The notes under the pieces are model-generated. The model searched no databases. It was not told the DNA's origin and was given only the letters and a program-made list of their open reading frames with translations. Of a DNA stretch of 14,573 bases, positions 5,970-13,927 are shown one piece after another (within the stretch, counting starts at the first letter, position 1; the number at the start of each line of letters is the position of its first letter). The position numbers and the translations under genes were made by a program. Source of the DNA: Roseimarinus sp035271585 (lineage in GTDB: Bacteria > Bacteroidota > Bacteroidia > Bacteroidales > Prolixibacteraceae); the NCBI GenBank assembly GCA_035271585.1, contig DATERL010000154.1, forward strand, positions 1-14,573, read 5' to 3'.

Positions 5970-6716
5970 ATGAGCAGTTATAAATTATTATTACTAATTA
6001 CAATTATAGTTTTTACATTACAAGGTTGTAAAAGCAAGCAAATGTCGGAACTTGTTTTTGAAAACATCTCGACCAACAATAGCGAAAAAGGAGTTGAGAT
6101 GGAGATAAAATTCATGAAAGGACCAAGCCATAATCATCCAACTTTTACTTTTTGGATAGAAGACCTTGATGGAAATTACATTGAAACACTCTTTGTTACC
6201 CGTTACCTTGCCACTGGAATTTACGGGCACGGTTCGCTGGGTGAGGGAAAATGGGATAATAAACCAGGTAAGGCACAACGACCATCGACATTGCCTTATT
6301 GGCTTCATAAAAAAGGAACGATTGAAGAAAGTACATCATTTTTGCCAAGTCCCGAAAATCCTATGCCCGATGCCATAACCGGTGCCACACCAAAAGGTGA
6401 TTTTATACTTAATACCCGGAGCACAAAGCCACTTCCCGATAAATTCAATCTGATGATGGAAATAAACCAGCCCTGGGATTGGAACGAGTTTTGGCACAAC
6501 AACCTTTACCCCGACGATGCCAATTACAAATCGTCGTGCCAACCGGCTTTGATTTATTCTGTGTTGGTAGATCGCACAACCAATACCGATACTTTTTACC
6601 TGAACCCAATTGGGCACAGCCATTATTCAGGCAAAGACGGAAAACTATACACCGATTTGAGCACCATAACCACAGCCAAAGAAATTACCAACAAAGTTTC
6701 AGTAAGAATAAAGTAA
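5970..6716 (+). CDS. DUF2271-like predicted lipoprotein
   Basis: A 248-residue protein with a lipoprotein signal ending LQGC (Cys20), so it is exported and lipid-anchored. Several segments resemble the DUF2271 family: HPTFTFWIEDLDGNYIETL (56-74), PDAITGATPKGDFIL (133-147), a beta-strand block with QPALIYSVLVD (191-201), a GHSHYSGKDGKLYTDLS segment (215-231) and the terminal TTAKEI (234-239). The family has no established biochemical function. In other bacteria I recall it near PepSY reductases, ApbE and TonB receptors, which hints at metal or flavin-linked uptake. Here a TonB-dependent receptor begins 6 bases after the stop, which strongly suggests co-translation and a shared role. The family call is by eye and moderately sure; the function is unknown. 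Confidence 0.65.
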   Translation: MSSYKLLLLITIIVFTLQGCKSKQMSELVFENISTNNSEKGVEMEIKFMKGPSHNHPTFTFWIEDLDGNYIETLFVTRYLATGIYGHGSLGEGKWDNKPGKAQRPSTLPYWLHKKGTIEESTSFLPSPENPMPDAITGATPKGDFILNTRSTKPLPDKFNLMMEINQPWDWNEFWHNNLYPDDANYKSSCQPALIYSVLVDRTTNTDTFYLNPIGHSHYSGKDGKLYTDLSTITTAKEITNKVSVRIK

Positions 6717-6722
6717 AAAACC

Positions 6723-9107
6723 ATGAAAACATTTTTAAGCATTATACTTGCAGCACTTAGTTTGGGTTTAGCTGCTCAAAACGGTATTGTGAAAGGTAAA
6801 ATAGTTGATGCCACAACCAATGAACCGCTTCCATTTGTAAACGTGGTTATTACAGGAACCACCCTGGGGTCGGTAAGCGACCTCGATGGGAATTTTCAAC
6901 TTTTTGGATTAAAACCCGGTTTCATCAGGCTTTCAACTTCATTTATCGGATACAAAGATGCTTTATCCGACGAGTTTGAGATAACCAATGCCAACGTGGC
7001 CAACATTAATATTAAAATGCAAGAGGCCGATCAAAAAATTGCTGAGGTGACAGTAACAGCCAATCCCTTTCGTAAAACCGAAGAAAGCCCAGTTTCATTA
7101 CGAAGCATTGGTATTGGCGAAATTGAAACCAATCCCGGAGCCAACCGCGATATTTCGAAAGTCATACAATCATTTCCGGGTGTAGCATCAACTCCAGCAT
7201 TTCGTAACGACATTATTATACGTGGAGGAGGCCCTTCAGAGAGTGTTTTTTACCTCGACGGCATTGAGGTGCCCAACATTAACCACTTTGCCACACAAGG
7301 CGCCTCTGGTGGACCTGTGGGGATTATTAACGCCGATTTTATTCGAGAAGTAAAGTATTACTCCGGTGCTTTTCCTTCGAACCGTGGCGACGCGCTTAGT
7401 GGTGTACTTGAGTTCAATCAGGTTGACGGGAACAGCGAAAAACTGAAATTCAGAGGCACCTTTGGGGCATCTGAAGTTTCGGGTACCCTCGAAGGCCCTA
7501 TTGGCGAAAAAACCACCTTCATCGTTTCAACCCGTCGCTCTTACCTTGAATTTTTATTCGGAATCTTAGAACTGCCTTTTTTACCAACTTTTAACGATTT
7601 GCAGTTTAAAGTAAAAACCCGCATCAATCAAAAGAACGAAATCACTTTTATCGGATTAGGTGCCATCGATCAATTCAGATTAAATAACAAAATTGAAAAC
7701 CCCGATGAGCAACAAGAATTCATTTTAAGCAATCTTGCCGTTAACGAACAATGGACCTATACGCTGGGCGCTATTTATAAGCGTTTTCACAACACGGGTT
7801 TATCGTCGATAGCACTTAGCCGGAACCATTTGAACAACGCTTCGATAAAATATTTTGATAACGACGAAAGCGATCCCGCCAACAAAACACTCGATTATTT
7901 ATCGAATGAAATTGAAACCAAATTACGTGCTGAAAATACAAACCGAATTAATACATGGAAATTTAATTACGGAATGAATACTGATTTGGTTACTTACACT
8001 AATGATACCTATCAAAAGCGTTTTTTTGGTGGACAGCAATTTGAAATCAACTACAGCACCGATCTAAACTTGTTTAAGTGGGGTATTTTTGGTCAGGTTA
8101 GCCGTAATTTTTTGGCTGATCAGTTTATCGTTTCGGCAGGTGTTCGAATGGATGCCAACAACTATTCATCAAGCATGAATAATCTGCTCGATCAGTTTTC
8201 GCCACGCCTTTCGGTTTCATATAACCTGAGTGATCAAATTAGCCTCAATGCCAATGTGGGAAGGTATTATCAGTTACCTCCTTATACCTCGCTGGGCTAT
8301 AAGAAAAACGATGAATTTGTCAATAAGCAAAACGAATTAAAGTACATCGGCGCTAACCATTATATTGCGGGTTTCGAATATAAACCCAAGCAAATGATAC
8401 AGTTTACGGTTGAAGGATTCTTGAAAACTTACAACAATTACCCATTTTCGGTAAATGATAACATTAGTCTGGCCAATAAAGGAAACGACTTTGGGGTTTT
8501 GGGCGACGAAGAAGTTCGTTCGATAGCCGAAGGACGGGCTTATGGTTTTGAAGTACTTGCCCGTATCAACAACCAGAAAAACCTGAACGGTAACATTGCT
8601 TATACTTTGGTACGAAGTGAGTTTAAAGATGTTATCACTGGCGATTTTATTCCTGCCACCTGGGACAGCCGTCATTTACTGACCATGTTTGCAACTTATA
8701 AAGTGGGCAATAACTGGACTGTAGGCGGAAAATGGCGATTTGTTGGTGGTTTACCCTATACTCCTTACGATTTGGAAAAGTCGTCGCTTATTAAAGCCTG
8801 GCAGGCACTGGGTGGACCTTATCTCGATTACGAAAAAATCAACAGCAAACGCTTCAAAGCTTTTCACCAACTCGACGTACGAGTCGATAAGGCATTTTAT
8901 TTGAAAAAACTCACGGCTAAGTTTTATGTTGACATTCAAAATATTTACAACTTTAAGGCCGAATACAACGCTATTGTTGTGCGTAACCGCGTTGAGGGAT
9001 CCGACGAATTGATTACAAGCGATAACGGTACACGTTACCAATTACGTATGATTGATAATTATACCGGCACCATTTTACCAACCTTGGGAATCATTATCGA
9101 ATTTTAG
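6723..9107 (+). CDS. TonB-dependent outer-membrane receptor with carboxypeptidase-regulatory-like N-terminal domain
   Basis: A 794-residue receptor. The signal peptide ends near LAAQ (about residue 18). Residues 22-103 form the beta-sandwich CarboxypepD_reg-like domain (VKGKIVDATTNEPLPFVNV, then G..SDLDGNFQL). The plug runs from about 117 to 235, with SKVIQSFPGV, NDIIIRGGGPSESVFYLDG and the YYSGAFPSNRGDALSGVLEF end. The remainder is the 22-strand barrel, closing with the Phe-terminated GIIIEF typical of outer-membrane proteins. It imports a ligand using TonB/ExbBD energy. It is shorter than SusC-class receptors (about 1000 residues) and no SusD follows, so it belongs to the FecA/siderophore-like size class. 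The upstream DUF2271-like lipoprotein is its only visible partner, and the ligand cannot be read from sequence. A strong bidirectional terminator lies 15 bases past the stop. Confidence 0.92.
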   Translation: MKTFLSIILAALSLGLAAQNGIVKGKIVDATTNEPLPFVNVVITGTTLGSVSDLDGNFQLFGLKPGFIRLSTSFIGYKDALSDEFEITNANVANINIKMQEADQKIAEVTVTANPFRKTEESPVSLRSIGIGEIETNPGANRDISKVIQSFPGVASTPAFRNDIIIRGGGPSESVFYLDGIEVPNINHFATQGASGGPVGIINADFIREVKYYSGAFPSNRGDALSGVLEFNQVDGNSEKLKFRGTFGASEVSGTLEGPIGEKTTFIVSTRRSYLEFLFGILELPFLPTFNDLQFKVKTRINQKNEITFIGLGAIDQFRLNNKIENPDEQQEFILSNLAVNEQWTYTLGAIYKRFHNTGLSSIALSRNHLNNASIKYFDNDESDPANKTLDYLSNEIETKLRAENTNRINTWKFNYGMNTDLVTYTNDTYQKRFFGGQQFEINYSTDLNLFKWGIFGQVSRNFLADQFIVSAGVRMDANNYSSSMNNLLDQFSPRLSVSYNLSDQISLNANVGRYYQLPPYTSLGYKKNDEFVNKQNELKYIGANHYIAGFEYKPKQMIQFTVEGFLKTYNNYPFSVNDNISLANKGNDFGVLGDEEVRSIAEGRAYGFEVLARINNQKNLNGNIAYTLVRSEFKDVITGDFIPATWDSRHLLTMFATYKVGNNWTVGGKWRFVGGLPYTPYDLEKSSLIKAWQALGGPYLDYEKINSKRFKAFHQLDVRVDKAFYLKKLTAKFYVDIQNIYNFKAEYNAIVVRNRVEGSDELITSDNGTRYQLRMIDNYTGTILPTLGIIIEF

Positions 9108-9122
9108 CAAAATTTATCACAT

Positions 9123-9160
9123 AAAAAAAGCCGACTAAATTTTATTAGCCGGCTTTTTTT
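9123..9160. terminator. Bidirectional rho-independent terminator
   Basis: A 16-position stem (9123-9138 / 9145-9160) has a single A/C mismatch, a GC core AGCCG/CGGCT and a 6-base loop, flanked by seven A on the left and seven T on the right. It lies between the stops of the convergent TonB receptor (9107) and TlpA-like gene (9172) and would serve both. Confidence 0.92.
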
Positions 9161-9171
9161 ATAGCTTATAA

Positions 9172-10257
9172 CTAGTCGAGCAACTCGGCCAGTTTAGCTT
9201 TTAAGTCGGCACCCCGTAGGTTTTTAGCCAATATTTTACCTTCTTTATCGAGTAATATGGTAGTTGGAATTCCTGTAACACCATACATGGTAGCTATTTC
9301 GCCTTGTTGATCCCAGCCATTTACCCAATCCATATTTTTGGTCACGATGGTTTCCATCCAGGCTTCACCATCACGATCGAGAGAAACACCGTAAATTTCG
9401 AACCCTTTATCTTTATAAGTGATGTATTGCTCAATTACATTAGGCAACTCCATCATACATGGTTGACACCACGAAGCCCAAAAATCGATTAACACGTATT
9501 TCCCCCTTAAGGATGAGAGAGATACAGCTATTTCGCCCAAGTGATCAAGCGTGAAATCGGGAGCCTCGGCACCAATGCCCGAAACGCGAAGTTGATCGGC
9601 ACGTTCCTTCATAGCAATAACCAAATCGGATGCGCCAATGGGTTCAAAAACAGTCAGCATTGAATCGAGTTCTTCAAGTTCAGCTTGCTGAAAAAAGTTC
9701 ATCAGATAAACGTAAGCTGCAACTGGTGAGTTACTGTATTCCTTGATGAAGTTTTTGGCATAAAACTGGGTATTGTCAATCATGGTTTCGTATTCGAACA
9801 TGATGGCACTCATTTCCTCTTCGTTTCCGCTCGATTGAGCATTAACAAAACGTTTTTGCAGTTCGCCTTCGGCTTTCGAGAGAGAAATAACCTCATCCAT
9901 GTAAGTCCTGAAAATGTCATTTGATTTGGATCCGCTTATCACATTAGCTTCAAAGCTGTCGGGATAAATGGTCATATCAATTTTCCCTGGTTCAATAAAA
10001 AACTGAGCAACATACTTGTTCTGATCCAAAATACTTAACAAGTTAAGCTCAGGAATTTGAACATCGCCTTTAATAGTGAATTTTCCCTTGGTAATTTCAA
10101 CTGTATCAACCGCGACAGGGTTTCCTTTGTCGATGCTGTACCGTATCATTTGTCCATCTAATTGGGGAACAACAGTACCATTAATTGTAAATTGAGTCTT
10201 GTTTCCGCATGACCACAAAAGGATTGCTGCAAAAACCACGGTGATAATTCTCTTCAT
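9172..10257 (-). CDS. TlpA-like thiol-disulfide oxidoreductase lipoprotein (DUF4369 + thioredoxin fold)
   Basis: A 361-residue exported lipoprotein: hydrophobic N-terminus and lipobox LWSC (Cys17). Residues about 21-115 match the beta-rich DUF4369 domain common at the front of Bacteroidota TlpA proteins. A helical linker spans about 115-225. The AhpC/TSA-thioredoxin domain starts at APDFTLDHLG (232-241), with the redox motif W263-C264-Q265-P266-C267 and the cis-proline in GIPTT (Pro331). It would catalyse disulfide reduction or exchange in the periplasm, for example in cytochrome c maturation or envelope redox repair. The gene starts 25 bases after the meaB stop on the same strand, so the two are probably co-transcribed although no functional link is obvious. 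The terminator at 9123-9160 ends the unit. Confidence 0.92.
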   Translation of the reverse strand: MKRIITVVFAAILLWSCGNKTQFTINGTVVPQLDGQMIRYSIDKGNPVAVDTVEITKGKFTIKGDVQIPELNLLSILDQNKYVAQFFIEPGKIDMTIYPDSFEANVISGSKSNDIFRTYMDEVISLSKAEGELQKRFVNAQSSGNEEEMSAIMFEYETMIDNTQFYAKNFIKEYSNSPVAAYVYLMNFFQQAELEELDSMLTVFEPIGASDLVIAMKERADQLRVSGIGAEAPDFTLDHLGEIAVSLSSLRGKYVLIDFWASWCQPCMMELPNVIEQYITYKDKGFEIYGVSLDRDGEAWMETIVTKNMDWVNGWDQQGEIATMYGVTGIPTTILLDKEGKILAKNLRGADLKAKLAELLD

Positions 10258-10282
10258 TTGATGTAATTTATTATTTAATAAT

Positions 10283-11398
10283 TCATTTTGATTCTTCGAA
10301 ATAGATGTCGAGTAACGACTTAGCTGCTACAAATGAACTCATTTTATCATTCAAAACATCGATTTCGATTAATTTTAACTGTTTTTTTATTTTGTGATGA
10401 TTATAAAACGAGCTATTAAGCGTTTGATTAATACTTTCGTACATCCAATATTTTGCCTGTTGTGTGCGCCGATCGTTAAAATAATGGTTGTTGTTTACAA
10501 ACGAAATATAGTTGGTAATCATGTCCCAAGTTTCTTTTATTCCGGTTTTGAAAATGGCGGAGCAGGTTAGTACTTCGGGAGACCAACCCGAGGGTGAAAG
10601 TGGAAAGAGGTGCAATGCGCTCCTGAATTGAGCCTGAGCCAGTTCGGCACGTTCAATATTGTTGCCATCGGCCTTATTAATCACAATTCCATCGGCCATT
10701 TCCATAATACCTCGCTTAATTCCCTGGAGTTCATCGCCCGCTCCAGAAATTTGTATTAACAAGAAGAAATCGACCATTGAATGCACAGCAATTTCACTCT
10801 GTCCAACACCAACCGTTTCAATAAATATAGTATCGAACCCAGCTGCCTCGCAAAGTATAACCGTTTCGCGAGTTTTGCGAGCTACACCGCCCAACGAACC
10901 TGCCGAGGGCGAAGGACGGATGTAAGCGTTTTTGTCGTTGGCCAGTTCTTCCATGCGGGTTTTGTCGCCAAGAATACTTCCTTTGGTTCGCTCGCTGCTG
11001 GGGTCAATGGCCAAAACCGCCAATTTACCACCATTGCTTGTTATTTGCTTACCAAGTGCTTCAATAAAAGTGCTCTTACCTGCACCAGGTACTCCCGTAA
11101 CACCAATTCTAACTGATTTTCCAGCATGGGGCAAGCACTTTACGATAATCTGCTGCGCCAGGTCGTGATGTTCAGGTTTTACGCTTTCGATTAAGGTAAC
11201 AGCCTGACTTAAAATCACTCGGTTGCCAGCCAAAATGCCCTCAACAAATTCATCGACCGAAAGATTTTTACGTTTGGCTATTCCCTTTCTAGTCAATCGG
11301 TTGGGATTAACCATCGGAGGAGTTTCAATACCTCTATTAACTTTTATCCCTTTAAATTCGGGATTATTTTCGATATGATGTTGTTTTTTTTGGGTCAT
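10283..11398 (-). CDS. meaB: Methylmalonyl-CoA mutase-associated GTPase MeaB
   Basis: A 371-residue G3E-family P-loop GTPase. Walker A is GVPGAGKST (102-110). The family motif AIDPSSERTKGSILGDKTRM (130-149), ETVGVGQSE (194-202), the SGAGDELQGIKRGI switch segment (218-231) and the guanine-specificity NKAD (241-244) are all intact. The C-terminal helical arm used for dimerisation is present to about 371. MeaB loads and protects adenosylcobalamin in methylmalonyl-CoA mutase, part of the succinate-propionate route. The mutase genes mutA/mutB, often adjacent, are absent from this window, so meaB is separated from its client here. The N-terminus is about 30-40 residues longer than the bare domain and polar. 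It follows the terminator of the DUF1573 gene and precedes the TlpA-like gene by 25 bases. ArgK is an older name for this family. Confidence 0.95.
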   Translation of the reverse strand: MTQKKQHHIENNPEFKGIKVNRGIETPPMVNPNRLTRKGIAKRKNLSVDEFVEGILAGNRVILSQAVTLIESVKPEHHDLAQQIIVKCLPHAGKSVRIGVTGVPGAGKSTFIEALGKQITSNGGKLAVLAIDPSSERTKGSILGDKTRMEELANDKNAYIRPSPSAGSLGGVARKTRETVILCEAAGFDTIFIETVGVGQSEIAVHSMVDFFLLIQISGAGDELQGIKRGIMEMADGIVINKADGNNIERAELAQAQFRSALHLFPLSPSGWSPEVLTCSAIFKTGIKETWDMITNYISFVNNNHYFNDRRTQQAKYWMYESINQTLNSSFYNHHKIKKQLKLIEIDVLNDKMSSFVAAKSLLDIYFEESK

Positions 11399-11465
11399 AT
11401 TAATTATTTGAAAAGGTAAACTGTAATGATGTGATAAAAATACATCTCATAATGCAACTTAACAC

Positions 11466-11492
11466 AAAAAAAGACCGGATATTCCGGCCTTT
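11466..11492 (-). terminator. Rho-independent terminator of the DUF1573 gene
   Basis: Read on the minus strand, a 10-base stem AAAGGCCGGA / TCCGGTCTTT (one G/T pair) with a 3-base loop is followed by a run of T (complement of the A-run 11466-11472). It lies about 20 bases past the stop at 11514 and isolates that gene from meaB. Confidence 0.9.
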
Positions 11493-11513
11493 AGGTTTTG
11501 TTGGAATTTGAGT

Positions 11514-12578
11514 TTAATTATCGACGGTCCCCATTACGCGCAACACGGCGGTTGGGTTTAAAGGATCGTTTGTTGTTACAGTAATCGATTTGTTTTGACG
11601 ATTACGTTTTCCGCGCGAATTAAATTCAACCGTAATATCGATGGTTTTTCCAGGTTTTACAACGTTTTCGTTTTTAACGGCAGTACAACCACACGATGCA
11701 CGCACGTTACGAATTAGTAAATCACTCTTTCCATTGTTGGTCAGTTTAAAAACGTTGGTAATTTTTTCGCCCTGTTTAATCGAACCAAAATCAAAAACTT
11801 TATCATTGAAAACCGCAACAGGAGCATTCGCTTTTTGTTCGGGCGTCATCATACTGAAGTCTTCATTCAATGATGCCGAAACACCAACTGAGTATGTATT
11901 ATGTTTTTCGTTATTGATTAAGAGATAAATCCTGTCAGAAGTTGTACCGTAAGCATCCTTTTTCCTAGCATCAAATGTAATAATCATCATTCCGGTCTTT
12001 CCGGGAGCGAGTTCTTGTGGCTCAAATTTCACTGAAATATGTTCCGGGGAACGCATGGTATCCATTTTAACTGGTGCATCCGAAGCATTAATAAACTCAA
12101 TTTCCTGGGTTTTTATTTCGGTATTGAGAATATTTCCAAACGACATGAAGTTTGATTTCCAACGAATAGGACCAGTGACTCTCGGGTATATTTCTTCCAT
12201 GGATTTTTCACGCGGAAGTACTTTTCCTTTTATATATAGCACGTTTACACCGGGTTGTGAATTTGAATATACATTTACCGATTTCGAAAAAGCACCCGGC
12301 CTATTTTTAGGATTATAACCAACACTTACTACACCAGTTTTGCCTGGTAAAATTGGTTCGCGAGTCCACTCTGGAGTTGTGCAACCACATGTTGCCCTTA
12401 CGTTATTTAAAATCAGGGGTTGATTTCCTGTGTTGGTAAATACGAACTTTGCATTGGCTATACCACCATCTTCCATAATATCACCATAATCGTAGGTGGT
12501 TTCTGGAAATTCAATTTTTGGTTGAGAAAATACGGCTAAGGTTAAAAAAACCAATAATGCAGATACTAAATATTTCAT
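11514..12578 (-). CDS. Exported DUF1573 protein with three Ig-like repeats
   Basis: A 354-residue protein with a signal peptide cleaved near VFSQ (residue 19). It contains three beta-sandwich (MSP/ASPM-like) repeats: about 21-122, 143-238 and 253-353. Repeats one and three carry the DUF1573 hallmark, a fold start such as TTYDYGDI or KVFDFGSI, then RATCGCTTPEW (Cys64/Cys66) and RASCGCTAV (Cys296/Cys298), then a PGKT turn. The middle repeat keeps the fold and the PGKT turn but lacks the CGC pair. DUF1573 proteins are abundant in Bacteroidota and are thought to be periplasmic or surface binding modules; no enzymatic role is established. The gene is monocistronic, with its own promoter candidate upstream and terminator downstream. 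Confidence 0.9.
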   Translation of the reverse strand: MKYLVSALLVFLTLAVFSQPKIEFPETTYDYGDIMEDGGIANAKFVFTNTGNQPLILNNVRATCGCTTPEWTREPILPGKTGVVSVGYNPKNRPGAFSKSVNVYSNSQPGVNVLYIKGKVLPREKSMEEIYPRVTGPIRWKSNFMSFGNILNTEIKTQEIEFINASDAPVKMDTMRSPEHISVKFEPQELAPGKTGMMIITFDARKKDAYGTTSDRIYLLINNEKHNTYSVGVSASLNEDFSMMTPEQKANAPVAVFNDKVFDFGSIKQGEKITNVFKLTNNGKSDLLIRNVRASCGCTAVKNENVVKPGKTIDITVEFNSRGKRNRQNKSITVTTNDPLNPTAVLRVMGTVDN

Positions 12579-12691
12579 CTTATTGTATTTAATGTGTTAT
12601 TGAATGAAAAATAAATTGCTTTTGCTTAAAGCAACAATGTCAACTATACATTTTAAACTAATTGCTATAGAGCCTATTTTAAAAACAAGGC

Positions 12692-12723
12692 CAAAATTAA
12701 CAAAATGAAAAGGTTGAATCAAT
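12692..12723 (-). promoter_or_regulatory. Candidate promoter of the DUF1573 gene
   Basis: The minus strand reads ATTG, 20 bases, then TAATTTTG (12692-12699), an exact TAnnTTTG -7 box with a 3-of-4 -33 box. It predicts a leader of roughly 105 bases before the ATG at 12578. Confidence 0.4.
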
Positions 12724-12750
12724 TATTGTTCCAAAAATACTAAAATAAAA

Positions 12751-13779
12751 TTATTCATCACCAAACGACACGCCCATATTTCGACATTTTATAACCAGGG
12801 GATTATCCTCGGTTACTAATTTGAGTTTCCCTTCAACCACCGATAACGGAACATTAACAATATGGTTATCTTGAATTGCAATCATTATGCCATACTCTTC
12901 GCGAGCAATGGCCTCAACGGCGAAAGAACCATAACGAGTTGCCAGAATACGGTCGCTGGCAGTGGGGCTTCCGCCTCGCTGCACGTATCCAAGCCGTGTT
13001 TCGCGAGCTTCAACACTGGTATAAGTTGAAATGCAATGTGAAATATAACCGGCCACGGTGTAGCCCTCGGGAACTTTAACGCCCTCGGCAACAACCACTA
13101 TCGAGTACGCTTTTTTATTGATAAAACGGTCTTCTATCGTTTTACACACCGATTTAATATTGTAAGGGATTTCGGGAATCAATATCACATCGCCACCACC
13201 GGCCATGCCAGCATACAACGAAATCCAGCCAGCATCGTGCCCCATGAGTTCAATTACCATTGCCCGTTGATGTGAGTTGGCAGTAGTATGCAAACGATCG
13301 ATGGCCTCGGTTGCAATGGCCACAGCCGAATCGAACCCAAAGGTAATATCGGTACCATACACATCGTTATCGATGGTTTTGGGAATGCCAATTACGTTAA
13401 GGCCCAGTTCTCCAATTTTAGCAGCAGTTTTCATGGTGCCATTACCTCCAATGCACACCAAACAATCGAGCCCAAGCTCCTGGTAATTTTGTTTTATCAG
13501 TTCGGGCTTATTAATATTGCCATCGTTCTGGCTTATTTTAAATGGTTTCTCGCGCGAAGTGCCCAAAATTGTACCTCCCATGGTTAAAATTCCTGAAAGC
13601 ATTTCCTCTTTAAGCGTAACATACTCCTTATGTAGGAGGCCGGTATAGCCCGATACAAATCCAATAACTTCCATTCCGTATTCCAAAATGGCTGTTTTTC
13701 CTATTCCGCGAATGGCAGCATTAAGACCTGGACAATCCCCCCCCGCAGTTAATATCCCAATTTTTTTAGGCTTAATCAT
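12751..13779 (-). CDS. pfkA: 6-phosphofructokinase (G104/K124 type)
   Basis: A 342-residue PfkA-superfamily kinase that phosphorylates fructose 6-phosphate to fructose 1,6-bisphosphate in glycolysis. Intact motifs are GILTAGGDCPGLNAAIRG (8-25), PKTIDND (133-139, catalytic Asp137), MGHDAGW (179-185) and ETRLGYVQRGGSPTASDR (260-277). By E. coli numbering, the position-104 residue is Gly (G114 here), as in ATP enzymes, and position 124 is Lys (K134), as in PPi and some ATP enzymes. Position 103, normally Asp, is Asn113 in GGNGT. This G/K combination usually means ATP use, but PPi or mixed use is not excluded. The MGR of E. coli PfkA is MGH here. The start is supported by a purine-rich ribosome site (AGAGAGGGAGAAG) just upstream and by a full consensus promoter. 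Length is close to the family norm. Confidence 0.93.
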   Translation of the reverse strand: MIKPKKIGILTAGGDCPGLNAAIRGIGKTAILEYGMEVIGFVSGYTGLLHKEYVTLKEEMLSGILTMGGTILGTSREKPFKISQNDGNINKPELIKQNYQELGLDCLVCIGGNGTMKTAAKIGELGLNVIGIPKTIDNDVYGTDITFGFDSAVAIATEAIDRLHTTANSHQRAMVIELMGHDAGWISLYAGMAGGGDVILIPEIPYNIKSVCKTIEDRFINKKAYSIVVVAEGVKVPEGYTVAGYISHCISTYTSVEARETRLGYVQRGGSPTASDRILATRYGSFAVEAIAREEYGIMIAIQDNHIVNVPLSVVEGKLKLVTEDNPLVIKCRNMGVSFGDE

Positions 13780-13810
13780 CTTCTTCTCCCTCTCTTATTA
13801 ATTTAACCTC

Positions 13811-13841
13811 CAAATTTACTCATTTCAATTTTTTATTCAAA
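13811..13841 (-). promoter_or_regulatory. Consensus Bacteroidota promoter of pfkA
   Basis: The minus strand reads TTTG (13838-13841), a 19-base spacer, then TAAATTTG (13811-13818): exact matches to both the -33 and -7 elements at proper spacing. Transcription would start near 13804, giving a leader of about 25 bases that contains the purine-rich AGAGAGGGAG ribosome site. Confidence 0.75.
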
Positions 13842-13855
13842 CTCTGACACGATAT

Positions 13856-13889
13856 AAAAAAAGGCAGAAGCGTAAATACTTCTGCCTTT
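13856..13889 (-). terminator. Rho-independent terminator of the serpin gene
   Basis: AAAGGCAGAAG (13860-13870) and CTTCTGCCTTT (13879-13889) form a perfect 11-base stem with an 8-base loop. Read on the minus strand it ends in a T-run (complement of the A-run 13856-13862). It lies about 40 bases past the serpin stop and just upstream of the pfkA promoter. Confidence 0.92.
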
Positions 13890-13927
13890 CGAGTTTTATA
13901 AAATCCTTAAAACGGTAAAAAGCGCAT

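Noticed and set aside
6018..6623. Minus-strand open frames opposite the DUF2271-like gene
   Set aside because: They are mirror frames of a coding gene whose lipobox and family motifs clearly fix the plus-strand reading.
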